From: Gymnothorax reevesii
Lineage: Eukaryota; Chordata; Actinopteri; Anguilliformes; Muraenidae
DNA: 64,000 nucleotides
Assembly: GCA_029721435.1 (NCBI GenBank)
Contig: CM056573.1
Coordinates: 48,768,501-48,832,500, forward strand
Direction of reading: 5' to 3'
The notes beneath the pieces were generated by a model. That model ran no database searches and was not told the origin of the DNA. It was given only the letters and a program-made list of their open reading frames with translations. Below are positions 55,740 through 64,000 of the stretch, in pieces. Numbering within the stretch: position 1 is the first letter of the stretch; every line of letters begins with the position of its first letter. The position numbers were made by a program, and so were the translations under genes.

Positions 55740-56887
55740 GAGACCAATTTTTTAAGCTTTTCAGGTGGAACTCTTTCCCATTCTTGCTTGATGTACAGCT
55801 TAAGTTGTTCAACAGTCCGGGGTCTCCGTTGTGGTATTTTACGCTTCATAATGCGCCACACATTTTCAATGGGAGACAGGTCTGGACTACAGGCAGGCCA
55901 GTCTAGTACCCGCACTCTTTTACTACGGAGCCGTGCTGTTGTAACACGTGCAGAATGTGGCTTGGCATTGTCTTGCTGAAATAAGCAGGGGCGTCCATGA
56001 AAAAGACATTGCTTGGATGGCAACATATGTTGCTCCAAAACCTGTTTGTACCTTCCAGCATTAATGGTGCCTTCACATATGTGTAAGTTGCCCATGCCTT
56101 GGGCACTAATACACCCCCATACCATCACAGATGCTGGCTTTTGAACTTTGCGCCTATAACAGTCCGGATGGTTCTTTTCCTCTTTGGTCCGGAGGACACG
56201 ACGTCCACAGTTTCCAAAAACAATTTGAAATGTGGACTCGTCAGACCACAGAACACTTTTTCACTTTGCATCAGTCCATCTTAGATGAGCTTGGGCCCAG
56301 CGAAGCCGGCGACGTTTCTGGGTGCTGTTGATAAATGGCTTTCGCTTTGCATTGTAGAGTTTTAACTTGCATTTGCAGATGTAGCGACGAACTGTAGTTA
56401 CTGACAGTGGTTTTCTGAAGTGTTCCGGAGCCCATGTGGTGATGTTCTTTACACACTGATGTCGGTTTTTGATGCAGTACCGCCTGAGGGATCGAAGGTC
56501 ACGGGCAGTCAATGTTGGTTTTCGGCCTTGTCGCTTACGTGCAGTGATTTCTCCAGATTCTCTGACCTTTTTGACGATATTACGGACCGTAGATGATGAA
56601 ATCCCTAAATTTCTTGCAATAGCTCGTTGAGGAATGTTGTTTTTAAACTGTTCGACAATCAGCTCACACATTTGTTCATTAAGTGGTGACCCTTGCTCCA
56701 TCTTTGTTTGTGAATGACTGAGCATTTCAGGGAAGCTGCTTTTATACCAAATCATGGCACCCACCTGTTCCCAATTAGCCCGTTCACCTGTGGGATGTTC
56801 CAAATAAGTGTTTGATGAGCATTCCTCAACTCTATCAGTCTTTTTTGCCACTTGTGCCAGCTTTTTGAAATATGTTGCAGGCATCAA
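55740..56887 (-). pseudogene. Tc1-like transposase, cut by the LINE
   Basis: Frame 56887-56261 includes the two N-terminal helix-turn-helix motifs ([21 protein letters not shown]..., [20 protein letters not shown]). 56128-55562 continues with [40 protein letters not shown]. One frame break lies near 56130-56260 (between TDAK and MMVWGC). The last residues are removed to 49982 by the LINE. Without the insertion this would be among the best preserved Tc1 copies here. Confidence 0.9.
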
Positions 56888-57063
56888 ATTCCAAATGAGC
56901 TAATATTTGCAAAAAATTACAAAGTTTACCTGTTCGAACATTAAGTAACTTCTCTTTGTAGTGCATTCAATTGAATATAGGTTGAAAAGGATTTGCAAAT
57001 CATTGTATTCTGTTTTTATCTACGATTTACACAACGTGCCAACTTCACTGGTTTTGGGGTTTG

Positions 57064-59110
57064 TATATTATATTATATTATATTATAAGAAACAACACTG
57101 CACCTTCAAAGGCTCAAAGCCTTTGTAAAAGGCTTAAGCATTTCCAACGCCCATTTTTAAGGCTTGTTGCCTTGTATTGTATTGTGGGTACTCGTTTATA
57201 CTGTATTATATTATTGTTATATTATTACAATCAGTTGTGAAAGTCCCTGTGAGAATCCAAAAGGTATAACACTCTAACATTACACTTGGCATCAGTTGTA
57301 TGGATTGCAAACAAAAAAGTGGGGCTTCAAAACGAAAAGCAAAAAAAAATAGGGAGGCACAGCAGGTCGATTTTTTTTTAAATGTGCCTTTGATTTCTAA
57401 CTTTTTTGACAAGCCTCAAGATTCAAATATTGATAATGTCATCAGTAGCCCGAGTTGCAGCAATGAAGAGATCACCACTGGTTTGATCATACCGGAGCCC
57501 TCACAGACCCAATCAAGGATAGACCCGGCCTGTCAGGCTCAGGCCTCAGGCCCACACTCAGACCAGGCATCACCTGCGAAAATCTTTCCAAGTGAGGAGG
57601 ATTGCACGGAGCCCAGTTTCACACCAGAAGCTGGGGACACCAACTCCGGTCATGAACCTCTTATTGACCCTGCTTTATGGCCAAATACCACAACCATTAA
57701 AGACTTGTGCACTCTTAGGACAGGAGACTCACTGTCAGAGCAGGCATCGCCTGAGAAAGTCTTGTCAAATCAGGAGGGGTACACTGAGACCAGTATCACA
57801 TTAGGGGCTCAAACTCCTGGTGTGAAACGGTTAATGACCCTGCTTTATGGCCAAGTGGCATTACTGAACAGGTCAAGTCGATTCTGGTTTGTAGAGGAGC
57901 AGCTGCTTTTCAAAATCAAAGTGAAAAGTGCCCTGCCTCAAGTAGGGATAAGACCATGGGGGGCATCACTAGGAGTTTCACAAATTCCTCAATCAAATGC
58001 TCTCTACCTAATGGCCAGTCTGTGACTAGGCAGTGGCTACTTTACTCCCCTTCATCTGGTTGCATCTTTTGTTTTGCTTGCAAACTGTTTTCAAGTAAGC
58101 ACAATGCGTTTGTCCACGGGTTTTCTGATTGGAAACATTCTGAGCGTATCGGTGAGCATGAGAGGAGTTAGGAGCATAGGGCTTGCATGTTAGCATTACA
58201 CAGTCGCTCCAAAAACACAGGAAGAGTTGATTCTGATCTTGTCAAACAAATTGATGCAGAGAGGCAATACTGGTGGGAAGTTTTGAAAAGAGTTGTTGCT
58301 GTAATTCAGTTTTTGGGGAAGAAGGGCCTTGCTTTCAGGGGAGATGATGAGCGGTTGGGATCACCTCACAATGGTAATTTCTTGGGCATTGTCGAACTGT
58401 TGGCCAAATTTGACCCTTTTCTAGCTGACCATCTCCAAAGGTTTGGAGGCAAGGGCAAAGGCTCTGTGTCCTACCTCTCCACAATCTGTGAGGAATTTAT
58501 CCACTTAATGGGAGAAAGAACAAAGGAAGCAATTATCAGCGAGATTGAAGAGGCCAAATACTTCTCTGTTATCATTGACTCCACTCCAGACCTTGCTCAT
58601 GTGGACCAACTCACTTTTATTCTCAGGTTTGTAAATAATGGTGGAGAATTAGTTGAGCGTTTTCTGGCTTTTGAGCCAATTGAAAATCATAGTGGGAACA
58701 GTTTGGCTGAGTGTGTTGTTGCAATGGTGGAGAACCTTGGCCTAGACTTAACTAACTGTCGAGGCCACTCTTATGACAATGCAAGTAAAACTTCAGGAAA
58801 GGACAACGGAGTCCAAGCTCATCTGAAATGAGTAAACCCATTGATTTGTTATGTGCCCTGTGCAGCACATTCATTGAATTTAGTCGGTGTCAATGCTGTT
58901 GACAGTAGCCCAGAAGCTGGCCATTTCTCTGACTTTCTGCAATCAATGTACACATTTTGTGCCTCGTCAACACACAGGTGGGGAAAGGTGTTCCGTGATA
59001 TAGATGTGAAACACTGAAATCTTTGTCAGGTACTCGCTGGAGTTTGGAAATATTATGCACAATTGAGAGAGGCATTGAACAATATTTCCAAAGATTCACA
59101 GGAGAAACGT
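57064..59110 (+). pseudogene. hAT-type transposase relic (ZMYM1-like)
   Basis: From 57300: MDCKQKSGASKRKAKKNREA and onwards, a basic start, then LISNFF and a low-complexity, internally repeated segment (DQASPAKIFPSEEDCTE versus EQASPEKVLSNQEGYTE). After a frameshift near 57800-58010 comes a TTF-type zinc finger (WLLYSPSSGCIFCFACKLFS, then DWKHSERIGEHE). The DUF4371/hAT catalytic start follows at 58187-58829 (EEAKYFSVIIDSTPDLAHVD, GHSYDNAS) and 58830-59000 (PCAAHSLNLVG). Stops lie at 58169 and 58829. The C-terminal dimerisation part is cut off by the LTR element at 59112. Related host genes exist (ZMYM1), but this copy is degraded. Confidence 0.85.
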
Positions 59111-59111
59111 G

Positions 59112-59607
59112 TGTAATGTGAATATAGGCCACTAGATGGCAGTATTTACCTTTTTTTTGTTAAGCTCAGACTGCAGTCATGTTTAGACATGTCCTGGACA
59201 TGTCTGGGGCAAGTCTCAGAAAATAAAAAAAAGAGGTCTAAATGTGGGTGGGGTCTGCAAAAGAGTATATAAGGAAAAGAATTGAGACAGTAAAGTAGTA
59301 GGAGAAATTGCAAGAAGATGACCAGACCTGTCATTCTGTTCAAGACCTGTGACGTTTCTTTTGTGGATTTCTTTGCCTGTGTTTGAGCATTTTCTTCATC
59401 CAGGACATCACCAAGCCACCCCACCAAAAAGGGACTGTAATTATTTCTGTTTTTTTCTTATTTATCAATCTTGGTCTTTAGTTGTAGGTTGTTATTAGTC
59501 TTTGTCTTTGTTAAAAATTAAATGTGTTTTAGTTGTTAAAACTGTGTTTGTCATCCCTTGCTGTTGCTGTTGTGTTATAAATGTAATAACAAATTGGGGC
59601 CATAACA
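59112..59607 (+). repeat. 5' LTR of the Gmr1-like element
   Basis: Starts TGTAATGTGAATATAGGCC and ends at ATAACA (59607, or 59591 if the first of two ATAACA copies is the end). A TATA box lies at 59266-59273 and an ATTAAA signal at 59517-59522. Exact ends need the 3' LTR. Confidence 0.75.
59266..59273 (+). promoter_or_regulatory. TATA box of the Gmr1-like LTR
   Basis: TATATAAG, well placed inside the LTR about 150 bases from its start and 458 bases upstream of the gag start codon. Confidence 0.6.
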
Positions 59608-59609
59608 AA

Positions 59610-59632
59610 TTGGGGGCTCAAGGTCCGGGATA
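59610..59632 (+). other. Primer-binding site, tRNA-Pro-like
   Basis: TTGGGGGCTCAAGGTCCGGGAT resembles the tRNA-Pro site TGGGGGCTCGTCCGGGAT with three extra bases in the middle. It lies two to four bases after the LTR end. Confidence 0.6.
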
Positions 59633-59723
59633 GACCATTGTGTGAGTAATTTATTGAAAATCTAACATTCCAAATTGTGAAATTGTTTTTGTGAATTTTC
59701 CTAGATATATATTGACAACAGCA

Positions 59724-62700
59724 ATGGATGATTTCTTGGCATCACCAACCGTAGGGGTTTTGAAGTCTTTTAAAAAGACAGAACTGCTAGAAATTTGCAG
59801 ACAGTTGGAGCTGACAGAGGTAAAACCAGCCATGCGAAAAGCAAGACTGGCTAGAGAGATAGTTGAATATTACATTGATGAAAATGTGTTTGCACCAGGA
59901 GATCTGGAACAGTTTCCAGTGGAAAATCCAAATATAGAAATGGAACTTATATTAAAAATGCTAGAGATTGAAAGGGAGGAAAAAGAAAAACAAAGGCAGT
60001 TTGAGTTGGAAAAATTAGCAAGAGAAGAAAAACAAAGAGAATTTGAGAGGGAAGAAAAAGAAAAACAAAGGCAGTTTGAGTTAGAAAAATTAGCAAGAGA
60101 AGAAAAACAAAGAGAATTTGAGAGAGAGAAAGAGGAAAGAGCAGAAAGAGAGAGACAGAGACAGAGAGATTTTGAATTAGAGAAATTCGATAGAGAAGAA
60201 AGACTCCAAATGGAGCAACTAAAAATTAAAATTGAAACTAAAAATAAATTTTGTGCCAGTCAGGAGGTAAAACTGGTGCCTCCATTTTCAGAAAAGGATG
60301 TTGACAACTATTTCCAGTGTTTTGAAAAGGTAGCAAAGAGTTGCCAGTGGCCAAAGGAACACTGGCCTCTGATGTTGCAAACTGTCCTCAAGGGTAAAGC
60401 TCAACAAGCCTATTCGGCTTTGTCTGCAGATGATTCCTCTGATTATGAGGTTGTCAAAAAGGTTATTTTGAGAGCTTATGAGTTGGTTCCAGAGGCTTAC
60501 CGACAGAAATTCAGAGGTCTGAAGAAATCTGAAAATCAGACTTATGTTGAATTTGCTAATGAGAAGCAGGTTTGCTTTGAGCGCTGGTGTACTTCTATGG
60601 AGGTCAAGGATGATTTCAACTCACTAAAAGAGATGGTGTTAGTTGAAGAATTCAAGAACTGTGTTAAGGATGATGTTAAGACCTACCTTAATGAGAAGCA
60701 AGCACTGAACTTGCAATCAGCTGCCAAATTTGCAGATGAATATGTTCTCACTCATAAGTCCAAATTTCAGTCTAGCAGTAACAATAAATGGTCCCAATTT
60801 CAGAAAAAGGGTTACGGTGATACCCAAGATTCCTCACCCAAAGACAAAGACAAATCTGGTGATGGTGCTCAGAAATCCAGTAACAGGTCTGATCAAAGTG
60901 TGAAAGCTGACAGTGACAAAAGTGGTCTAGTTTGCAGTTATTGCAAGAAATCTGGTCATGTTACAACTAACTGTTGGTTCCTTAAAGCTAAGAAAGAAAA
61001 AGAAAAGGATACCAAACCAAATGCCTTTGTGAAAACAAGGTTAGAAACCCCTGTAGTAGATAACCAATCTGCTAAATTGCCTGCTTCTTGTGGGGCTAAA
61101 AAGCCTAATACAGCTGACTTTGTGAGGGAGGAATTTCTTCCATTTGTGTCAGAGGGATTTGTGGCTCTGAATGAGCATACTACTCCTGTCCCCATATATA
61201 TCCTAAGGGATACCGGAGCTTCTCAGTCACTTTTGTTGATGGACTCCTTGGAGTTACGTGATGAGACCGCTTCAGGGGATTTCATACTTGTACAAGGTAT
61301 TGAAGGGAGGACTGTACCTGTACCCCTGCGCTCTATATTCTTGAAGTCAGATTTAGTTACAGGACAGGTAAAGGTGGGACTTATGTCAAGTCTACCTATA
61401 AAGGGTGTTTCTCTGTTGCTAGGCAATGACCTGGCTGGGGGCAAAGTAGTTCCCCCTGTACATCTTACTGCACAGCCGAGCACTGAAAATATGGATGAGG
61501 ACCCATCTCTGTATCCTTCTTGCGCAGTGACTCGTGCTATGGCCAAGAAGGCTAAAGAAGATGATGTTGTGGTGCCGTCCAGTACATTGAATAGTCAGGA
61601 CTCAGGTGGTTCGCCTCATGACTCTGATTGGCCTACTATGGTTTCTCCGTTTGAGGACTTATCAGATACTTTTATCAGTTCTCTATTCAGCCAGCCGGAT
61701 GGGTCTGGTGATTCTGATGTGTCTGGAGACTTGTCTCTGTCCAGAAAGCTGTTGATTGAGGAGCAAACTAATGATCCTGAAATTGGTGTACTAAAGAGGA
61801 GAGCCCTTCCTGAAAAAGAAATAGATGCAGTTCCAGTTGGGTATTATCTCAAGGATGGTGTGTTGATGCGGAAGTGGCGCCCTCCTGATATCCCTGCCAA
61901 TGCAGATTGGGCTGTGGTCAGGCAAATTGTTGTTCCGAAGGTCTATAGGAATGAGATCTTAACAATGGCTCATAGTTTACCTTTAGGAGGTCATCTTGGT
62001 GTTAACAAGACTGTTGATAAGATCATGAAACACTTCTTTTGGCCTGGGCTTCGGAAAGACGTTTCCAACTTTTGCAAAACCTGTCACACTTGTCAGGTAG
62101 TTGGAAAACACCAGTTAGACCCACCTGTAGCTCCATTGCAGCCTATCCCAGCATTTGGGGAGCCATTCTCTAGGGTCATTGTTGATTGCGTTGGTCCATT
62201 ACCCAAGACTAGATCTGGAAATCAGTATTTGTTGACAATCATGTGTGCATCTACCAGATTCCCCGAAGCCATACCTCTACGTAACATCAAGGCAACTGCA
62301 ATCTCGAAGGCTTTGATAAAGTTCTTCACGTTGTTTGGTCTTCCCAGGGAAATTCAGTCAGACCAAGGTAGCAATTTCACTTCAGGATTGTTTCAGCAGG
62401 TTGTGTATGAACTAGGTGCAAAACAGATTCTTTCTAGTGCCTATCATCCAGAAAGTCAGGGTGCCTTAGAGCGGTTTCATTCCACTCTCAAGACAATGAT
62501 GAGGACTTATTGTTATGACCATGAGAAAGACTGGGATGAAGGGGTTCATTTGCTGTTGTTTGCAGCTAGAGAAGCAGTGCAGGAGTCTACTGGATTCAGT
62601 CCATTTGAGCTAGTGTTTGGTCATGAAGTGAGAGGACCTTTGCTATTACTGAGTGAACAATGGCAAGAGGAAGAGCCGCAAATCAGTCTGTTAGACTATG

Positions 62701-64000
62701 TTAGCAAGTTCAAAGAAAGATTGCGTGCAGCTTGTGACCTTGCCAAAGAGAACTTGAAATCAAGTCAGGGAAAAATGAAAACTTGGTATGATCATAAGGC
62801 TAGAAGCCGTGAGTTTAAACCAGGAGACAAGGTCCTTGTGTTGTTTCCCTTGCAGTCCAATCCATTGCAGGCTAGATTTCATGGTCCTTATGAAATTCTG
62901 ACAAAACTCAATGATCTCAATTACATTGTGAAGACTCCAGATAGGAGAAAACCAAAACAATTGTGTCATATTAACATGCTAAAGCCTTATCATGACAGAA
63001 ATGCTAGGGTTGCAGCTGTCACTTCAGATTCTCCAATGGTCGAAACGTGTGAAGATGAGGGGGAGTTTCAAGATGATGAACCAAGAATTAAAGCTGAAGT
63101 TCTTTCATGTAAATTGTCAAACACTGAAGTGTTGCAAAATCTTGATGTAAAACTCCAGCACTTAGAACCCTCACAGAGAGATCAGTTTGAAAGGTTGATC
63201 AAGAAATATGAGGATTTGTTTCCTGATGTTCCAAAGAGAGTTACTATAGCCTCTCATGATGTAGATGTTGGTGATGCCAAACCAATAAAACAGCATCCAT
63301 ACCAGATGAATCCTGAAAAGAGAAAGATTGCTGAGAAAGAGGTTGAGTACATGTTAAAACATGATATTATCAGACCCTCCAACTCCGATTGGAGTTCACC
63401 CTGTGTGCTAGTTCCAAAACCTGATGGAAGTACTAGATTCTGTACAGATTATCGCAAAGTCAATGCTGTAACTAGAACTGATGTGTTTCCAATACCTAGG
63501 ATTGATGATTGTATTGATAGTGTAGGGCAAGCAAAGTTTCTGACCAAGATTGATTTATTGAAGGGTTATTGGTGTGTGCCTTTAACTGAGAGGGCCAAGA
63601 GCATCTCTGCTTTTGCCACACCATCTGGATTGTACCAGTATGAAGTCCTACCCTTTGGCATGAAAAATGCCCCAGCCACGTTCCAAAGGATGATACAGTC
63701 TACAATTGCCGGATTGCCACACACGGGTGCATACATCGATGACCTGATCACATGGAGTGACTCCTGGGAAGAACATCTAAAAGATGTAGAGACGTTGTTC
63801 CAGCGCCTGACCCAGGCTAACCTAACTGTTAACCTGAGCAAGAGTGACTTTGGTTGTGCTACTGTCACCTATCTTGGCTACGTCATAGGCCAGGGTAAGG
63901 TGGCACCCATAAATGCTAAAGTCCAAGCCATCATGGACTTTCCAGTTCCTGACAACAAAAAAGCTTTGCGCCGCTTCCTTGGAATGATCGGGTACTACCG
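59724..64000 (+). CDS. Gag-protease-integrase-RT polyprotein, uninterrupted to the window end
   Basis: 1425 codons without a stop from the ATG at 59724, partial at the 3' end. Gag: charged coiled-coil segment (residues about 77-175, with a 25-residue tandem duplication), capsid-like region (about 185-340), and a CCHC zinc knuckle from residue 404 (CSYCKKSGHVTTNC). Protease: DTGAS with Asp at 496. Integrase: HHCC zinc site H750, H757, C787, C790; catalytic D821, D880, E916 (D-x58-D-x35-E); GPYEI module at about 1050. Reverse transcriptase: LVPKPDGSTRFCTDYRKVN (about 1230), FGMKNAPATFQ, YIDD at 1337-1340. RNase H would follow outside the window. There is no frameshift between gag and pol. If active, it encodes everything seen so far needed for mobility. 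Confidence 0.95.
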   Translation, partial: MDDFLASPTVGVLKSFKKTELLEICRQLELTEVKPAMRKARLAREIVEYYIDENVFAPGDLEQFPVENPNIEMELILKMLEIEREEKEKQRQFELEKLAREEKQREFEREEKEKQRQFELEKLAREEKQREFEREKEERAERERQRQRDFELEKFDREERLQMEQLKIKIETKNKFCASQEVKLVPPFSEKDVDNYFQCFEKVAKSCQWPKEHWPLMLQTVLKGKAQQAYSALSADDSSDYEVVKKVILRAYELVPEAYRQKFRGLKKSENQTYVEFANEKQVCFERWCTSMEVKDDFNSLKEMVLVEEFKNCVKDDVKTYLNEKQALNLQSAAKFADEYVLTHKSKFQSSSNNKWSQFQKKGYGDTQDSSPKDKDKSGDGAQKSSNRSDQSVKADSDKSGLVCSYCKKSGHVTTNCWFLKAKKEKEKDTKPNAFVKTRLETPVVDNQSAKLPASCGAKKPNTADFVREEFLPFVSEGFVALNEHTTPVPIYILRDTGASQSLLLMDSLELRDETASGDFILVQGIEGRTVPVPLRSIFLKSDLVTGQVKVGLMSSLPIKGVSLLLGNDLAGGKVVPPVHLTAQPSTENMDEDPSLYPSCAVTRAMAKKAKEDDVVVPSSTLNSQDSGGSPHDSDWPTMVSPFEDLSDTFISSLFSQPDGSGDSDVSGDLSLSRKLLIEEQTNDPEIGVLKRRALPEKEIDAVPVGYYLKDGVLMRKWRPPDIPANADWAVVRQIVVPKVYRNEILTMAHSLPLGGHLGVNKTVDKIMKHFFWPGLRKDVSNFCKTCHTCQVVGKHQLDPPVAPLQPIPAFGEPFSRVIVDCVGPLPKTRSGNQYLLTIMCASTRFPEAIPLRNIKATAISKALIKFFTLFGLPREIQSDQGSNFTSGLFQQVVYELGAKQILSSAYHPESQGALERFHSTLKTMMRTYCYDHEKDWDEGVHLLLFAAREAVQESTGFSPFELVFGHEVRGPLLLLSEQWQEEEPQISLLDYVSKFKERLRAACDLAKENLKSSQGKMKTWYDHKARSREFKPGDKVLVLFPLQSNPLQARFHGPYEILTKLNDLNYIVKTPDRRKPKQLCHINMLKPYHDRNARVAAVTSDSPMVETCEDEGEFQDDEPRIKAEVLSCKLSNTEVLQNLDVKLQHLEPSQRDQFERLIKKYEDLFPDVPKRVTIASHDVDVGDAKPIKQHPYQMNPEKRKIAEKEVEYMLKHDIIRPSNSDWSSPCVLVPKPDGSTRFCTDYRKVNAVTRTDVFPIPRIDDCIDSVGQAKFLTKIDLLKGYWCVPLTERAKSISAFATPSGLYQYEVLPFGMKNAPATFQRMIQSTIAGLPHTGAYIDDLITWSDSWEEHLKDVETLFQRLTQANLTVNLSKSDFGCATVTYLGYVIGQGKVAPINAKVQAIMDFPVPDNKKALRRFLGMIGYY
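59979..60128 (+). repeat. 75-bp in-frame tandem duplication in gag
   Basis: 59979-60053 and 60054-60128 encode the same 25-residue charged helix (EKEKQRQFELEKLAREEK and so on). They differ at only a few synonymous positions and therefore duplicated recently. Confidence 0.9.

Larger units (their letters stand above)
49707..57063 (-). mobile_element. Tc1-like transposon split by a LINE
   Basis: The left end at 49707 (CAAACCCCAAAACCAGTGAAG) and right end at 57063 (CACTGGTTTTGGGGTTTG) belong to the family of 40322-41942. TA lies on both sides within a TTATA-rich microsatellite. The LINE 49983-55721 is inserted in the 3' part of the transposase gene, so the element is in two pieces (49707-49982, 55722-57063). 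Confidence 0.92.
59112..64000 (+). mobile_element. LTR retrotransposon, Gmr1-like, 5' part
   Basis: 5' LTR, primer-binding site and one continuous gag-pol frame running off the window. The domain order is gag, zinc knuckle, protease, integrase, reverse transcriptase. This order is known from Gmr1-like elements of deuterostomes, which have a Ty3/gypsy-type RT with a Ty1/copia-like order. It is inserted in a hAT relic. The absence of any stop in 4277 bases suggests a recent copy. The 3' LTR and RNase H lie outside the window, so target duplication and LTR age cannot be judged. Confidence 0.92.

Overview
This is eukaryotic DNA, almost certainly from a teleost fish. It has no operons and is AT-rich. 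The exons of one host gene are recognisable and joined by canonical splice sites. Most of the rest is transposable elements typical of ray-finned fish: several Tc1/mariner families, a hAT transposon of the ZMYM1 type, a Harbinger element, L2/CR1-like and L1-like LINEs, a tRNA-derived SINE, Ty3/gypsy elements, an endogenous retrovirus and many MITE-like repeats.

Host gene: an HP1-family gene (chromobox, cbx1/3/5 type) lies on the minus strand from about 38202 down to 23303. Its four coding exons (38202-38063, 34787-34652, 31102-30951, 23426-23303) join in phase to an intact protein of 183 residues, with a chromodomain and a chromoshadow domain. Its introns are packed with transposons, although HP1 itself is a heterochromatin protein.

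Layout: 1-6180 is unassigned sequence with small repeats and one gag-like relic. 6184-18717 is one Tc1 element split twice, by a solo gypsy-type LTR (6377-6857) and by an endogenous retrovirus with both LTRs (7710-18154, minus strand). 18880-19419 is a deleted Tc1 copy. 20356-22715 is a mariner-superfamily transposon with a D-D-D triad (41 residues between the last two Asp) and very long terminal repeats. 23303-38202 is the HP1 gene with its transposon-filled introns. 40322-42838 holds Tc1 copies. 42839-45365 is the 3' half of a gypsy element, broken by a DNA transposon and abutting a Harbinger relic that carries a SINE. 47457-47800 is a 32-bp minisatellite. 48581-59110 is a ZMYM1-like hAT relic whose 5' part holds a Tc1, which in turn holds a 5.7-kb LINE. 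59112-64000 is the 5' part of a young LTR retrotransposon.

Most notable: the last element has one uninterrupted gag-protease-integrase-reverse transcriptase frame of at least 1425 codons, with integrase before reverse transcriptase. That is the Ty1/copia order in a Ty3/gypsy-type protein, as known for Gmr1-like elements. Other points of interest are a perfect 158-bp inverted duplication in the retroviral gag, an intact 486-codon env frame beside decayed gag and pol, LTRs with an identical 394-bp core, and a foldback element carrying six co-oriented AGGTCA half-sites.
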